A stretch of DNA of 16,544 nt from CAZQVN01 sp964596775 (lineage in GTDB: Bacteria > Eisenbacteria > RBG-16-71-46 > JABDJR01 > JAWXBZ01). Numbering within the stretch: position 1 is the stretch's first letter; each line of letters starts with the position of its first letter. The stretch covers positions 1 through 16,544 of the forward strand of contig CAZQVN010000071.1 of NCBI GenBank assembly GCA_964596775.1. Reading direction: 5' to 3'. The position numbers and the translations under genes were made by a program. The notes beneath the pieces are model-generated. The model searched no databases and was not told where the DNA came from. It saw nothing but the letters and a program-made list of their open reading frames with translations. Below are positions 1-9,186 of this stretch, in pieces.

Positions 1-108
1 GCTACCGGGCCGCGGCGGGCTACCGGGCCGCGGCGGGCTACCGGGCCGCGGCGGGTCACTGGGCCGCGGCGGGTCACCGGGCCGCGGCGCGCCCCCCGGA
101 CCGCGGCC
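1..108. repeat. 18-bp tandem repeat, about six units
   Basis: Three identical 18-bp units (1-18, 19-36, 37-54; consensus GCTACCGGGCCGCGGCGG) are followed by two near-copies starting GTCAC (55-72, 73-90) and one degraded unit (91-108). Each carries the palindrome CCGCGG. The period is a multiple of three and all three + frames are open through the array. Frame 1 reads as Ala-Thr-Gly-Pro-Arg-Arg repeats and ends at TGA 181-183; its unit differences are one synonymous change (ACC to ACT) and Ala to Val. The array could therefore be the basic, low-complexity C-terminus of a protein entering from the left edge, or a non-coding minisatellite. The sequence alone does not decide between these. Confidence 0.85.
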
Positions 109-268
109 CATCCCGATGCCGCGGACCCGGTTCCGCATTCATCGATCCGCCCGTTTTCTTCCCGAAACGGAGTTACAGCTTGAACTTCCGCGCCTGAAAT
201 GGCATTGTTTTCCGCCTTGAGGTTTGACGGAATGTCTTCGAACCTCCCCGTTTTTCGGTTTGGCAGGT
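109..268. other. Spacer between repeat array and tRNA-His
   Basis: No gene with a recognisable product is seen here. If the repeat array is coding, its frame closes at 181-183 (frame 1) or 195-197 (frame 3). A TTGACG hexamer at 224-229 could be a -35 box for the tRNA operon, but no convincing -10 lies at the right spacing. Confidence 0.5.
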
Positions 269-345
269 GCCGGCGTAGCTCAGTTGGTTAGAGCGCCTGA
301 TTGTGGATCAGGAGGTCACAGGTTCAAATCCCGTCGCCGGTACCA
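269..345 (+). tRNA. tRNA-His (GTG anticodon), encoded CCA, A73
   Basis: A full cloverleaf is visible. The acceptor 5' strand is 269-275 and pairs with 335-341. The D-arm begins TAGCTCAGTTGG. The anticodon stem CCTGA/TCAGG encloses loop 301-307 with anticodon GTG at 303-305. The T-loop is TTCAAAT (323-329) and CCA is encoded at 343-345. Most bacterial tRNA-His carry G-1 paired with C73. Here the discriminator is A342 and the base before the acceptor stem is T268, so the usual G-1:C73 identity pair is absent. The first acceptor pair is a G-U wobble (269/341) and the T-stem has an A-C mismatch (320/332). hisS follows 36 nt downstream with no terminator between, so co-transcription is likely. Confidence 0.95.
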
Positions 346-381
346 GTTTCTCCACCCCCGAAACCATAGAGGCCAGCACTC

Positions 382-1821
382 ATGTCGGACCGGGTTTCGC
401 CCCGACTCGCCCGGGGACTGCGCGATCTTCTTCCGGACCAGATGCTGGCCCGGCAGCGGATGACCGACACGATCCGCGGAGTCTACGAACTCTACGGGTT
501 CGTGCCGCTGGACACCCCCGCCATCGAGCACCTCGATGTGCTCACCGGCTCCGAATCGGGCAGCGAGGCGCAGTCCTCCATCTTTCACGTGAAGGGTCCG
601 GACGAGGACGCGCTGGCGCTCCGCTTCGACCTGACCGTGCCGCTGGCCCGGGTCGTTTCCCAGTATCCCGATCTTCCCCGCCCGTTCCGCCGCTATCAGG
701 TGTCGCCGGTGTGGCGGACCGACAAGCCGGGACCGGGACGCTTCCGCGAGTTCACGCAGTTCGACCTCGACTCGGTCGGCGTGGCGCCGGAGATCGCCGA
801 CACGGAAATCATGGCCGGCATGTGCGACACGCTGGACGCGCTCGGGATCGAGCGCTACACCGTGCGTTTCTCCAGCCGGGCGTTCCTGAACCTCCTGCTC
901 GATCACGCGGACATTTCCCGTGATGCGTCGCACGACGTGTTCCGCGTCCTCGACAAGCTCGAGAAGATCGGCCCGGAAAAGGTCCGTCTCGAACTGACGA
1001 CCGGCTACAAGGACGAGTCCGGCGATGTCATAAAGGGGCTCGGCCTCGCCGGGAATCAGGTGGACCGGATCGAGTCGTTCCTCGCCATCCGCTCCGGCGA
1101 CCGCCGCGAAGTCCTGGGACTGGTCCGCGACCTGTTCACGGCCCTGCCCGACGCCGAGGCCGCCATCCGCAGCGTCGAGGTCATTTCCGACCACCTTTAC
1201 GCGCTCGGCTACGGCAACGACAAGGTCGCGCTCGACCTGTCGATCGCCCGCGGTCTCGCCTACTACACGGGCCCGATTTTCGAGGCGGTGCTCGACGACG
1301 CCCCGCAGTTCGGGTCGGTGTTCGGCGGCGGCCGCTACGACGGCCTCGTCACCCGGTTTCTCGGCGAGGACGTTCCGGCCGTCGGAGCCTCCATCGGCGT
1401 GGACCGGCTGCTCGCGGCGCTGGATCATCTCGGAAAGCTGAAACGCCGGACGTCCACGGCGCAGGTGCTCGTCACCCGGCTCGATCCTTCCCTCATCGGC
1501 GACTACATGGAGATCACCTGGGAGCTGCGCCGCGCCGGCATTCCGGCCGAGGTCTACGTCGGCACGCAGAAGCGGATGCCGAAGCAGCTCCGCTACGCCG
1601 ACCTGTGCGGCATCCCGATCTGCCTGCTCTACGGATCCGACGAAAAGGCCGGCGGCATCGTCACGCTCAAGGACATGGAGATGGGGCGCAGAAAATCGGA
1701 GGCGCTGGCCGACCGCCGGGAGTGGCTCGAGGAGCGGCCCGGACAGCGGACCGTGCCCCGCGCGGAACTCGCGGCGCGGGTCCGCGAGATGCTCGCCGAG
1801 ATCGAAGGCGGCGCGGAGTGA
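382..1821 (+). CDS. hisS: Histidyl-tRNA synthetase, alphaproteobacterial-like type
   Basis: Class II aminoacyl-tRNA synthetase (479 aa) that charges tRNA-His with histidine in the cytoplasm. Motif 2 spans residues 103-133 with the ATP-binding Arg at R112. The HisRS signature RGLAYYTGP is at 290-298 (R290 matches the catalytic Arg of E. coli HisRS) and FGGGRYDGL is at 314-322. The anticodon-binding domain fills roughly residues 360-460, with a short helical tail. The motif 2 loop reads KPGPGRFREF, close to what I recall for alphaproteobacterial HisRS and unlike the common bacterial ERPQKGRYRQF. That type is associated with tRNA-His lacking G-1:C73, as found just upstream. An AGAGG ribosome site (368-372) lies 9 nt before the ATG. 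The stop overlaps the next gene's start. Confidence 0.96.
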   Translation: MSDRVSPRLARGLRDLLPDQMLARQRMTDTIRGVYELYGFVPLDTPAIEHLDVLTGSESGSEAQSSIFHVKGPDEDALALRFDLTVPLARVVSQYPDLPRPFRRYQVSPVWRTDKPGPGRFREFTQFDLDSVGVAPEIADTEIMAGMCDTLDALGIERYTVRFSSRAFLNLLLDHADISRDASHDVFRVLDKLEKIGPEKVRLELTTGYKDESGDVIKGLGLAGNQVDRIESFLAIRSGDRREVLGLVRDLFTALPDAEAAIRSVEVISDHLYALGYGNDKVALDLSIARGLAYYTGPIFEAVLDDAPQFGSVFGGGRYDGLVTRFLGEDVPAVGASIGVDRLLAALDHLGKLKRRTSTAQVLVTRLDPSLIGDYMEITWELRRAGIPAEVYVGTQKRMPKQLRYADLCGIPICLLYGSDEKAGGIVTLKDMEMGRRKSEALADRREWLEERPGQRTVPRAELAARVREMLAEIEGGAE

Positions 1822-3668
1822 GCCCCGGCCACGCCCGCCCGGTCACGCTCGACGGCCTGAGCCTCACGCCCGGCGTGCTCGCCCGCATCGCCCGCGACCC
1901 GGAGAGCCGGATCCGCGTGGCCCCCGCGGCCCTCAAGCGCGTGGAGCGGGCCGCGCGCCTGATCGAGGAGATCGCCGGTCGCTACGCCGCCGCCTGGCGC
2001 GCGCAGGCCGAAGGCGGGCCGAAACCGCAGCTCGATTACGGCGTCACCACCGGGTTCGGCGAGTTCAAGACGATCCCGATCGACCCCGACGCGCTGGAGC
2101 GGACCCAGGCGAACATCCTCCTCTCCCACTCCGCCGGAGCCGGGGACAACGCCGACGCCGACGACCCGGCCGGCTACTTTCCCGCCGACGTCGTCCGGGC
2201 GGCGATGGTCATCCGCCTGAACGCGTTCCTCCGCGGCCACTCCGGCGTGAGCGTCCGCCTCGTGCGGGTGCTCGAACGGATGATCAACCGGGGGATCGTG
2301 CCGCTCGTTCCGGTCCGCGGTTCCGTCGGCTCCTCCGGCGACCTCTGCCCGCTCGCCCACTGCTTTTCCGTGCTGCTCGGATCGAGGAGCGAAACGCGCT
2401 ATGCCGTGCTTCCGTTCAAGGCGCAGGACATCGCGCGGAAGGCGCGACCGGCCCGGCGGCTGGCCGCGGACCTCGGATACAAGGACCGCGACGGCGCGTA
2501 CGAGCCCGGGTTCAAGGAAGGGCTGGCCCTGACAAACGGCGCCACGTTCTCGGCGGCTCTGCTGGCGCTCTCCGTCGAGGACGCCGCGAACATCGCCGAC
2601 AGCGCCGACGTGGCCGCGGCCCTGTCCATGGAGGCGCTGTGCGCCTGCGCGCGGGCGTTCGACCCGAAGGTCCACGACGCGCGGGGGTTTCCCGGGCAGG
2701 CCGACTCCGCGGCGAACATCCGCGCCCTGCTCAGGGGAAGCCGGCTCATCGACAGCTCCGGAGACGTCCAGGACGCCTACTCGCTCCGCTGCGCGCCGGC
2801 GGTGCACGGCGCCGCGCGCGACGCCGTGGCCTACGCCCGGTTCGTGGCCGAAACGGAGATCAACGCGGCCACCGACAACCCGCTCTTCTTCCCCGGCCCC
2901 GGCGGCGCCGTGCACTCCGCGAAGCCCTGGGACTCCGCCTTCCGCCGCAACTGGCCGCCCGGCTACGACGGCCGGAACCGGGCCTCCTATTCCGCGGGGA
3001 ACTTCCACGGCCAGCCGCTCGGCCTGGCCGCCGATTTCCTGGCCATGGCCGTCGCGGAGATCGCCGACATTTCGGAACGCCGCACGCAGCTGCTGCTCGA
3101 CCGCAACCACAACCGGGGCCTTCCCGCCAACCTGATCCCGATCCGCGGGGTCAACTCCGGCATGATGCTGGCCCAGTACTGCGCCGCGTCGATCGTCTCC
3201 GAAAACAAGGTGCTTGCGCATCCGGCATCGGTGGATTCGATTCCCACCTCGGCGAACATCGAGGATCACGTGGCCATGTCCACGACGGCCGCCCGCAAGC
3301 TGCGGACGATCCTCAGGAACGTGGAAGCCGTCCTGGCCGTGGAGTGCGTCGTCGGCGCCCAGGCGGTCGAATGGCGAACGCTCCCCCGGAGTTCCGCCGC
3401 CGGAGGAACCCTCGACGACTGGACTGCGGCACAGCGCCAGGCCGCCGATTTCCGCAAACACTCCCGCAACCCGGGAGCCACCGCCCTGCGCCTCGGCGCG
3501 GGCACGTCGGCCGCCTACCGTTCGGTGCGGACGGCCGCGAAGACCATGACCGAGGACCGGCCGCTGTCCGAAGACATCCGGCGCGTCCGCGCACTCGTTG
3601 AAACCGGATCGCTCGTCCGCGGCGTGCCCGTGGCTCTCCGAAAGCCGCGCCGGTTTTCCCTGAAGTGA
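1818..3668 (+). CDS. hutH: Histidine ammonia-lyase-like MIO enzyme (SSG triad)
   Basis: Predicted aromatic amino acid lyase of the HAL/PAL family; HAL converts L-histidine to urocanate and ammonia. The GTG start (1818) overlaps the hisS stop as GTGA, so translation is probably coupled. This gives 616 aa, against about 510 for typical bacterial HutH. Visible sites are Y74 in YGVTTGFG, S103-H104 in LLSHSAG and E482-D483-H484 in the SANIEDHV stretch; the His and Glu are those that distinguish HAL from PAL/TAL. The MIO-forming triad is S172-S173-G174 in GSVGSSGDL, with Ser replacing the usual Ala. About 33 residues lie between NPLFF (354-358) and SAGNFH (392-397), more than in short HutH, and the C-terminus is extended. 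No hutU, hutI or hutG is nearby, so histidine is the likely substrate by motif only. Start choice is good; function moderately sure. Confidence 0.85.
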   Translation: MSPGHARPVTLDGLSLTPGVLARIARDPESRIRVAPAALKRVERAARLIEEIAGRYAAAWRAQAEGGPKPQLDYGVTTGFGEFKTIPIDPDALERTQANILLSHSAGAGDNADADDPAGYFPADVVRAAMVIRLNAFLRGHSGVSVRLVRVLERMINRGIVPLVPVRGSVGSSGDLCPLAHCFSVLLGSRSETRYAVLPFKAQDIARKARPARRLAADLGYKDRDGAYEPGFKEGLALTNGATFSAALLALSVEDAANIADSADVAAALSMEALCACARAFDPKVHDARGFPGQADSAANIRALLRGSRLIDSSGDVQDAYSLRCAPAVHGAARDAVAYARFVAETEINAATDNPLFFPGPGGAVHSAKPWDSAFRRNWPPGYDGRNRASYSAGNFHGQPLGLAADFLAMAVAEIADISERRTQLLLDRNHNRGLPANLIPIRGVNSGMMLAQYCAASIVSENKVLAHPASVDSIPTSANIEDHVAMSTTAARKLRTILRNVEAVLAVECVVGAQAVEWRTLPRSSAAGGTLDDWTAAQRQAADFRKHSRNPGATALRLGAGTSAAYRSVRTAAKTMTEDRPLSEDIRRVRALVETGSLVRGVPVALRKPRRFSLK

Positions 3669-3680
3669 GATGAGGAGACC

Positions 3681-4928
3681 ATGCTGAACATCGATGCCGA
3701 AAGACTGCTTGCCCGTTTTCTGCGCTACGTGGCCGTGGATACGACCGCCGGGGAATCGCCGAACGGCGACCTTCCCTCCAGCTCCGGCCAGCTGGAACTC
3801 GGACGGATGCTGCGCGACGAACTCGAGGCCATGGGGCTCAAGGACGCCGAGCAGGACCGGCACGGCATCGTCCTCGCCACGATCCCGGCCACGGTGACCG
3901 GCACGGTGCCTGTCGTCTGCTTCAACTCCCACGTGGACACGTCGCCGGAAACGACGGGTGCCCACGTGAAGGCGCAGGTCATCCGCGGCTACACCGGGGG
4001 CGACATCCCGCTCCCGGGCGACACCTCGAAGGTCATCCGCGTGTCCGACAGCCCCGAACTCAAGGACCTGGTCGGACGGACCCTCATCACCACGGACGGC
4101 ACGACGCTGCTCGGCGGCGACGACAAGGCCGGCGTGGCGATCATCATGGAGCTGGCGCAAACGCTCGTCGAAAACCCGTCGATCCCCCACGGCCCGATCC
4201 GGGTGATGTTCACCTGCGACGAGGAGATCGGGCACGGGGTGGATCACGTGGACCTGAAGAAGCTCGGCGCCGACGTGGCCTACACGTTCGACGGTCCCGG
4301 CTCCGGCAAGGTCGACGTGGAGACGTTCTCCGCCGACGGCGCCCTCGTCACCGTGAAGGGGGTGAACATCCACCCGGCGATCGCGAAGGACCGGATGGTC
4401 AACGCGATCCGCGCCGCCGGGGAGTTCTGCGCCCGGCTGCCGAAGGACACGCTCGCTCCCGAGCGCACGTCCGGACGCGAAGGGTTCATCCATCCGGTGC
4501 GGATGGACGGGGGCGTGGCCGAAGTCCGGATCCACCTGATCCTCCGGGCGTTCGACACGCCCGCGCTCGCCGAATACCGGAAGACGCTCGAAACCTGCGC
4601 GAAGGAAGCCATGGCCGCGGTTCCCGGTTCCGAAGTGATCGTGGAAACGCACGAGCAGTACCGGAACCTCGGCGACGGCCTCAGGAAAATGCCGGAGGCG
4701 GTCGAGCACGTGCATGAAGCGTACCGGCGCCTGGGCGGGACGGTCAGCGAGGAGATCATCCGCGGCGGCACCGACGGGTCGCGGCTGACCGAGATGGGGC
4801 TGCCCACGCCGAACCTGTCCAGCGGCCAGCACAACTTCCACTCCCCGCTCGAGTGGGCCTGCCTCGAGGAGATGGTCGAGGCCTGCCAGGTCGGCGGCGA
4901 ACTGGTCCAGGTGTGGGCAAACAGGTAG
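3681..4928 (+). CDS. pepT: Peptidase T-like tripeptidase (M20 metallopeptidase)
   Basis: Cytoplasmic di-zinc aminopeptidase of family M20B (415 aa, the usual PepT length) that releases the N-terminal residue of tripeptides. Metal and catalytic residues sit in family positions: H84 and D86 in NSHVDTS, D147 in GGDDKAG, E181-E182 in the DEEIGHG stretch, D204 in TFDGPG, and H387 in QHNFHSPLEW. The TDGTTLLGGDDKAG and RGGTDGSRL stretches are typical of PepT rather than of other M20 enzymes. A strong GAGGAG ribosome site (3672-3677) precedes the ATG. The gene lies 12 bp after the lyase, so they probably share a transcript. Together they could turn peptides into amino acids and deaminate the histidine; that link is inference. 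Confidence 0.95.
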   Translation: MLNIDAERLLARFLRYVAVDTTAGESPNGDLPSSSGQLELGRMLRDELEAMGLKDAEQDRHGIVLATIPATVTGTVPVVCFNSHVDTSPETTGAHVKAQVIRGYTGGDIPLPGDTSKVIRVSDSPELKDLVGRTLITTDGTTLLGGDDKAGVAIIMELAQTLVENPSIPHGPIRVMFTCDEEIGHGVDHVDLKKLGADVAYTFDGPGSGKVDVETFSADGALVTVKGVNIHPAIAKDRMVNAIRAAGEFCARLPKDTLAPERTSGREGFIHPVRMDGGVAEVRIHLILRAFDTPALAEYRKTLETCAKEAMAAVPGSEVIVETHEQYRNLGDGLRKMPEAVEHVHEAYRRLGGTVSEEIIRGGTDGSRLTEMGLPTPNLSSGQHNFHSPLEWACLEEMVEACQVGGELVQVWANR

Positions 4929-5021
4929 AATGAGCGCCGCTTTCGAATTCCTCCGCCCGGCGGACCGGCACAACGACGCGGAACAGCACGCACACCTTGC
5001 ACCTCCGACGGCAGGACAACC

Positions 5022-7229
<2,208 letters not shown>

Positions 7230-7330
7230 CCGCCGCGTGGCGTGGACCCGCGACCGTCACGTCGGGCCGAACCCGCGGATCGGAACGCGCGTGACCGTCG
7301 CAGTGGCCCGACGTTACAGCGCGGCCCGGA
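7230..7330. other. Convergent intergenic gap with 10-bp inverted repeat
   Basis: The kinase gene and the exonuclease gene end facing each other across 101 bp. Perfect 10-bp arms ACGTCGGGCC (7259-7268) and GGCCCGACGT (7305-7314) flank a 36-nt GC-rich loop. No T-run follows on either strand, so it is not a textbook intrinsic terminator, but its place between convergent genes suits a bidirectional transcription end. Confidence 0.45.
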
Positions 7331-8209
7331 TCACTCCCCGCGCCAGTGCCTCATGCGCTCCGCGAACCCGTCGTCGCCGATCGTCCGGCAGAACGTGACC
7401 AGATCCCTGCGGTCGGGACCGAGCCACAGGAGGTCGCCGAGATCCTCTTCCAGCGGCACGTCGGTGCGGAGCGTGGTCAGCGTCCGGTAGAGCAGCGCAT
7501 CGTCCCGTCGCGACGCCAGGTTTTCCGCCAGCGCCTTCGCTCCCCGCACCTTGACCTCCCACTGAGTGGGGTCGTCGGGAATCGCCTCTATCTTCCGGTA
7601 CTGCGCGAGCACCGGTCCGGCCGACCTGGCTCCCCAGCGCGGGATCCCGGGAACGCCGTCGGCGGCGTCGCCGACCAGGGCCAGGTAGTCCGGGATCGAC
7701 GTCGGCGGCACGCCGAACTTTTCCACGACCCCCTGCTCGTTCAGCATCCTCCGGCGCATCCGGTCGAACGTCACGATGCGGTCGCCCCGCACGCACTGGC
7801 AGAGGTCCTTGTCCGGCGAGCAGATGACGACCTGCTCCACGCCGGGCTCCTGGCCGAACCGCGCCGCGGCGGCCGCCAGCGCGTCGTCCGTTTCGAATTC
7901 GATCATCGGCCAGACGACGACGCCGAGCGCCGCCACCGCCGCCTCGGCGGGAACGAACTGGGCGTACAGTTCCGGCTCCATCCCCTCCCCCGTCTTGTAG
8001 CCGGCGAACAGCTCGTTGCGGAACGATTCGATGACATGATCGAACGCCACGGCCACGTGCGTGACATCGTCCTCGCGGCAGAGGGCGTAGATGGAGCGCA
8101 TCAGGCCGCGGACGGCGCCGACCTCGAGCCCGGAGGGAGACAGGGCCCGCGGGGATCCGAAGTAGGCCCGGAACAGTTCGAACGTGCCGTCGACCAGGTG
8201 GATCTTCAT
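7331..8209 (-). CDS. Stand-alone 5'-3' exonuclease (Pol I N-domain/FEN family)
   Basis: Predicted metal-dependent 5' nuclease (292 aa) acting on DNA flaps or nicked DNA, as in the N-terminal domain of DNA polymerase I but without a polymerase part. Acidic metal-binding positions are seen in order: D7 (HLVDGTF), D57 (AFDH), E106-T107-D108-D109, D133 and D135 (SPDKDL), and D181/D184 (GDAADGVPG). FRNELFAGYKTG at 63-74 matches the arginine-rich FRxxLxxxYK segment. After PGIP the usual helical hairpin motif GIGxKTA is degenerate (RWGARSA). The start at MKIHLVDG matches the family N-terminus; an ATG at 8245 adds 12 unlike residues, and neither start has a clear ribosome site. It is convergent with the kinase. 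A repair or Okazaki-fragment role is inference. Confidence 0.9.
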   Translation of the reverse strand: MKIHLVDGTFELFRAYFGSPRALSPSGLEVGAVRGLMRSIYALCREDDVTHVAVAFDHVIESFRNELFAGYKTGEGMEPELYAQFVPAEAAVAALGVVVWPMIEFETDDALAAAAARFGQEPGVEQVVICSPDKDLCQCVRGDRIVTFDRMRRRMLNEQGVVEKFGVPPTSIPDYLALVGDAADGVPGIPRWGARSAGPVLAQYRKIEAIPDDPTQWEVKVRGAKALAENLASRRDDALLYRTLTTLRTDVPLEEDLGDLLWLGPDRRDLVTFCRTIGDDGFAERMRHWRGE

Positions 8210-8275
8210 GGACGGATGATACGGAATCGGGTGGGCGGGCGCCATCGAGGAGAACCGGGCGCCGCGGGACGCAAC

Positions 8276-8293
8276 AAAAAAGGGGCGAAGCCC
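8276..8293 (-). terminator. Candidate intrinsic terminator for the cytochrome c gene
   Basis: Read on the - strand, a GGGC-TTC-GCCC hairpin (8283-8293) runs into C and six Ts (8276-8281). It lies about 80 nt past the cytochrome c stop and before the exonuclease start, so it would separate the two genes. The stem is only four pairs, which keeps confidence moderate. Confidence 0.5.
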
Positions 8294-8299
8294 TGCGGG

Positions 8300-8313
8300 T
8301 CGGACGAGTCCGG
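8300..8313. repeat. Short inverted repeat
   Basis: CGGAC (8301-8305) and GTCCG (8308-8312) form a five-pair stem with a 2-nt centre, just upstream (- strand sense) of the T-run hairpin at 8276-8293. It may strengthen the transcription end. It is short enough to be chance in GC-rich DNA. The rest of the 8210-8374 gap shows nothing else. Confidence 0.35.
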
Positions 8314-8374
8314 ACCGGATGGCCCGGAACAGAACCGACCCGCGAGGAACCCCGCCCCGCGTGCCCTGGAATCG

Positions 8375-8965
8375 CTACTGCACTTCCGCGACGTCCGCCG
8401 CCGCCGGGGACGGCAACGGTTCCGGAATCCGGTTATGGATCGCCGGGATCGTCCGGAGATAGTTGTAGATCGCCGTGAGGTCCTCGTCAGTCAGGTTCCG
8501 GTACACCTCCCACGGCATGGGCGGAAGGATCGGCCGCGACACGCCCATGTGCCGCCCGGTGCGCAGGGCCTTCATGAACGTTTCCCGGCTCCAGCTTCCG
8601 ATCCCGGTGTCCTCGTCCGGAGTCAGGTTGATCGGGTAGCTCGTGCCCCACGGTCCGCTCCAGGCGGTGAGGTCCCAGGTGGTGGTGGCGATCCAGGGTC
8701 CCTCGGGAAGCACCGGCGCCGGAGGAAGGTTCGAGCCCTCCGGGTGACCCGAGAGCATCCGGGTTTCGTCGGGAACCGGCCCGGTCTCCGTCATCACCTT
8801 GGGCGAGTGACAGTCGGCGCAGCCGATGGTCCTGACGAGGTACTCGCCGCGGACGATGGACGCTCTCCGGACCGCTTCCGGGTTCGTCTTGCGCGCCGTT
8901 GCGATCATGCTGGCCAGGCCGGTCAGAGCCATCACCAGAACGACGATCCACAGTGTCTTCTTCAT
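8375..8965 (-). CDS. Exported single-haem cytochrome c
   Basis: Predicted c-type cytochrome (196 aa) carrying electrons in the periplasm or on the outer face of the inner membrane. The N-terminus MKKTLWIVVLVMALTG is a signal peptide or uncleaved anchor (residues 1-23). The single haem site is CADCH at 49-53; M150 in PPMPW is the likely distal ligand. The NLTPD (113-117), TGIG (120-123) and RTGRHMG (135-141) blocks are typical of the cytochrome c subunits paired with membrane dehydrogenases and oxidoreductases. No dehydrogenase partner or second CxxCH is nearby, so the partner is unknown. The ATG at 8965 is fixed by a strong AAGGAGG seven bases upstream; the frame extends further upstream but without signal-peptide character. 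A 22-bp palindrome lies about 100 bp upstream of the start. Confidence 0.93.
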   Translation of the reverse strand: MKKTLWIVVLVMALTGLASMIATARKTNPEAVRRASIVRGEYLVRTIGCADCHSPKVMTETGPVPDETRMLSGHPEGSNLPPAPVLPEGPWIATTTWDLTAWSGPWGTSYPINLTPDEDTGIGSWSRETFMKALRTGRHMGVSRPILPPMPWEVYRNLTDEDLTAIYNYLRTIPAIHNRIPEPLPSPAAADVAEVQ

Positions 8966-9064
8966 GACATCCTCCTTCGTTTGGGGTCGATGTGACACGC
9001 AGAAGGATGGCGAATTGCGGGTGGGAAAACTTCGACCGAACGGACCATTTTCGAGGGAGAGACC

Positions 9065-9086
9065 GCCTGGCCCGATCGGGCCAGGC
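9065..9086. repeat. Perfect 22-bp palindrome upstream of cytochrome c gene
   Basis: The arm GCCTGGCCCGA (9065-9075) is followed at once by its exact reverse complement (9076-9086). As RNA it could fold with a GATC loop on a nine-pair stem. It lies 100 bp 5' of the cytochrome c start and 101 bp past the luxR-type stop. It could be a dimeric repressor operator or a transcription-end hairpin; no T-run follows on either strand. Confidence 0.8.
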
Positions 9087-9151
9087 CGGGATGAGGGGCG
9101 CCCTGGCTTCCCCCGCGACCCGGTGGAAGGCACCACGTCCACGCGCGCGAC

Positions 9152-9174
9152 CGGGCCCTTGAATACCGGGCCCG
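9152..9174 (-). terminator. Hairpin just after the LuxR-type gene
   Basis: CGGGCCC (9152-9158) and GGGCCCG (9168-9174) pair perfectly around a 9-nt loop, 12 nt past the stop of the regulator gene on the - strand. No T-run follows, so it may be a U-less or Rho-assisted end, or an mRNA-stabilising hairpin. Because GGGCCC is itself palindromic, ACCGGGCCC also occurs as a direct repeat. Confidence 0.45.
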
Positions 9175-9186
9175 CGCCGGGGACGA

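Noticed and set aside
224..252. TTGACG as -35 of a tRNA promoter
   Set aside because: No hexamer resembling TATAAT at 16-18 bp spacing, so not called as a promoter.
224..463. A 79-codon frame over the tRNA-His
   Set aside because: It covers the tRNA and the start of hisS in another frame, and has no function of its own.
7346..8995. A 549-codon + strand frame over the exonuclease and cytochrome c genes
   Set aside because: It runs opposite to two genes with clear motifs and is Arg/Gly/Pro-rich with no domain. It is a complement artefact.
9021..9060. GAAAA/TTTTC inverted pair as a regulatory hairpin
   Set aside because: Only five pairs with an 18-nt loop; expected by chance.
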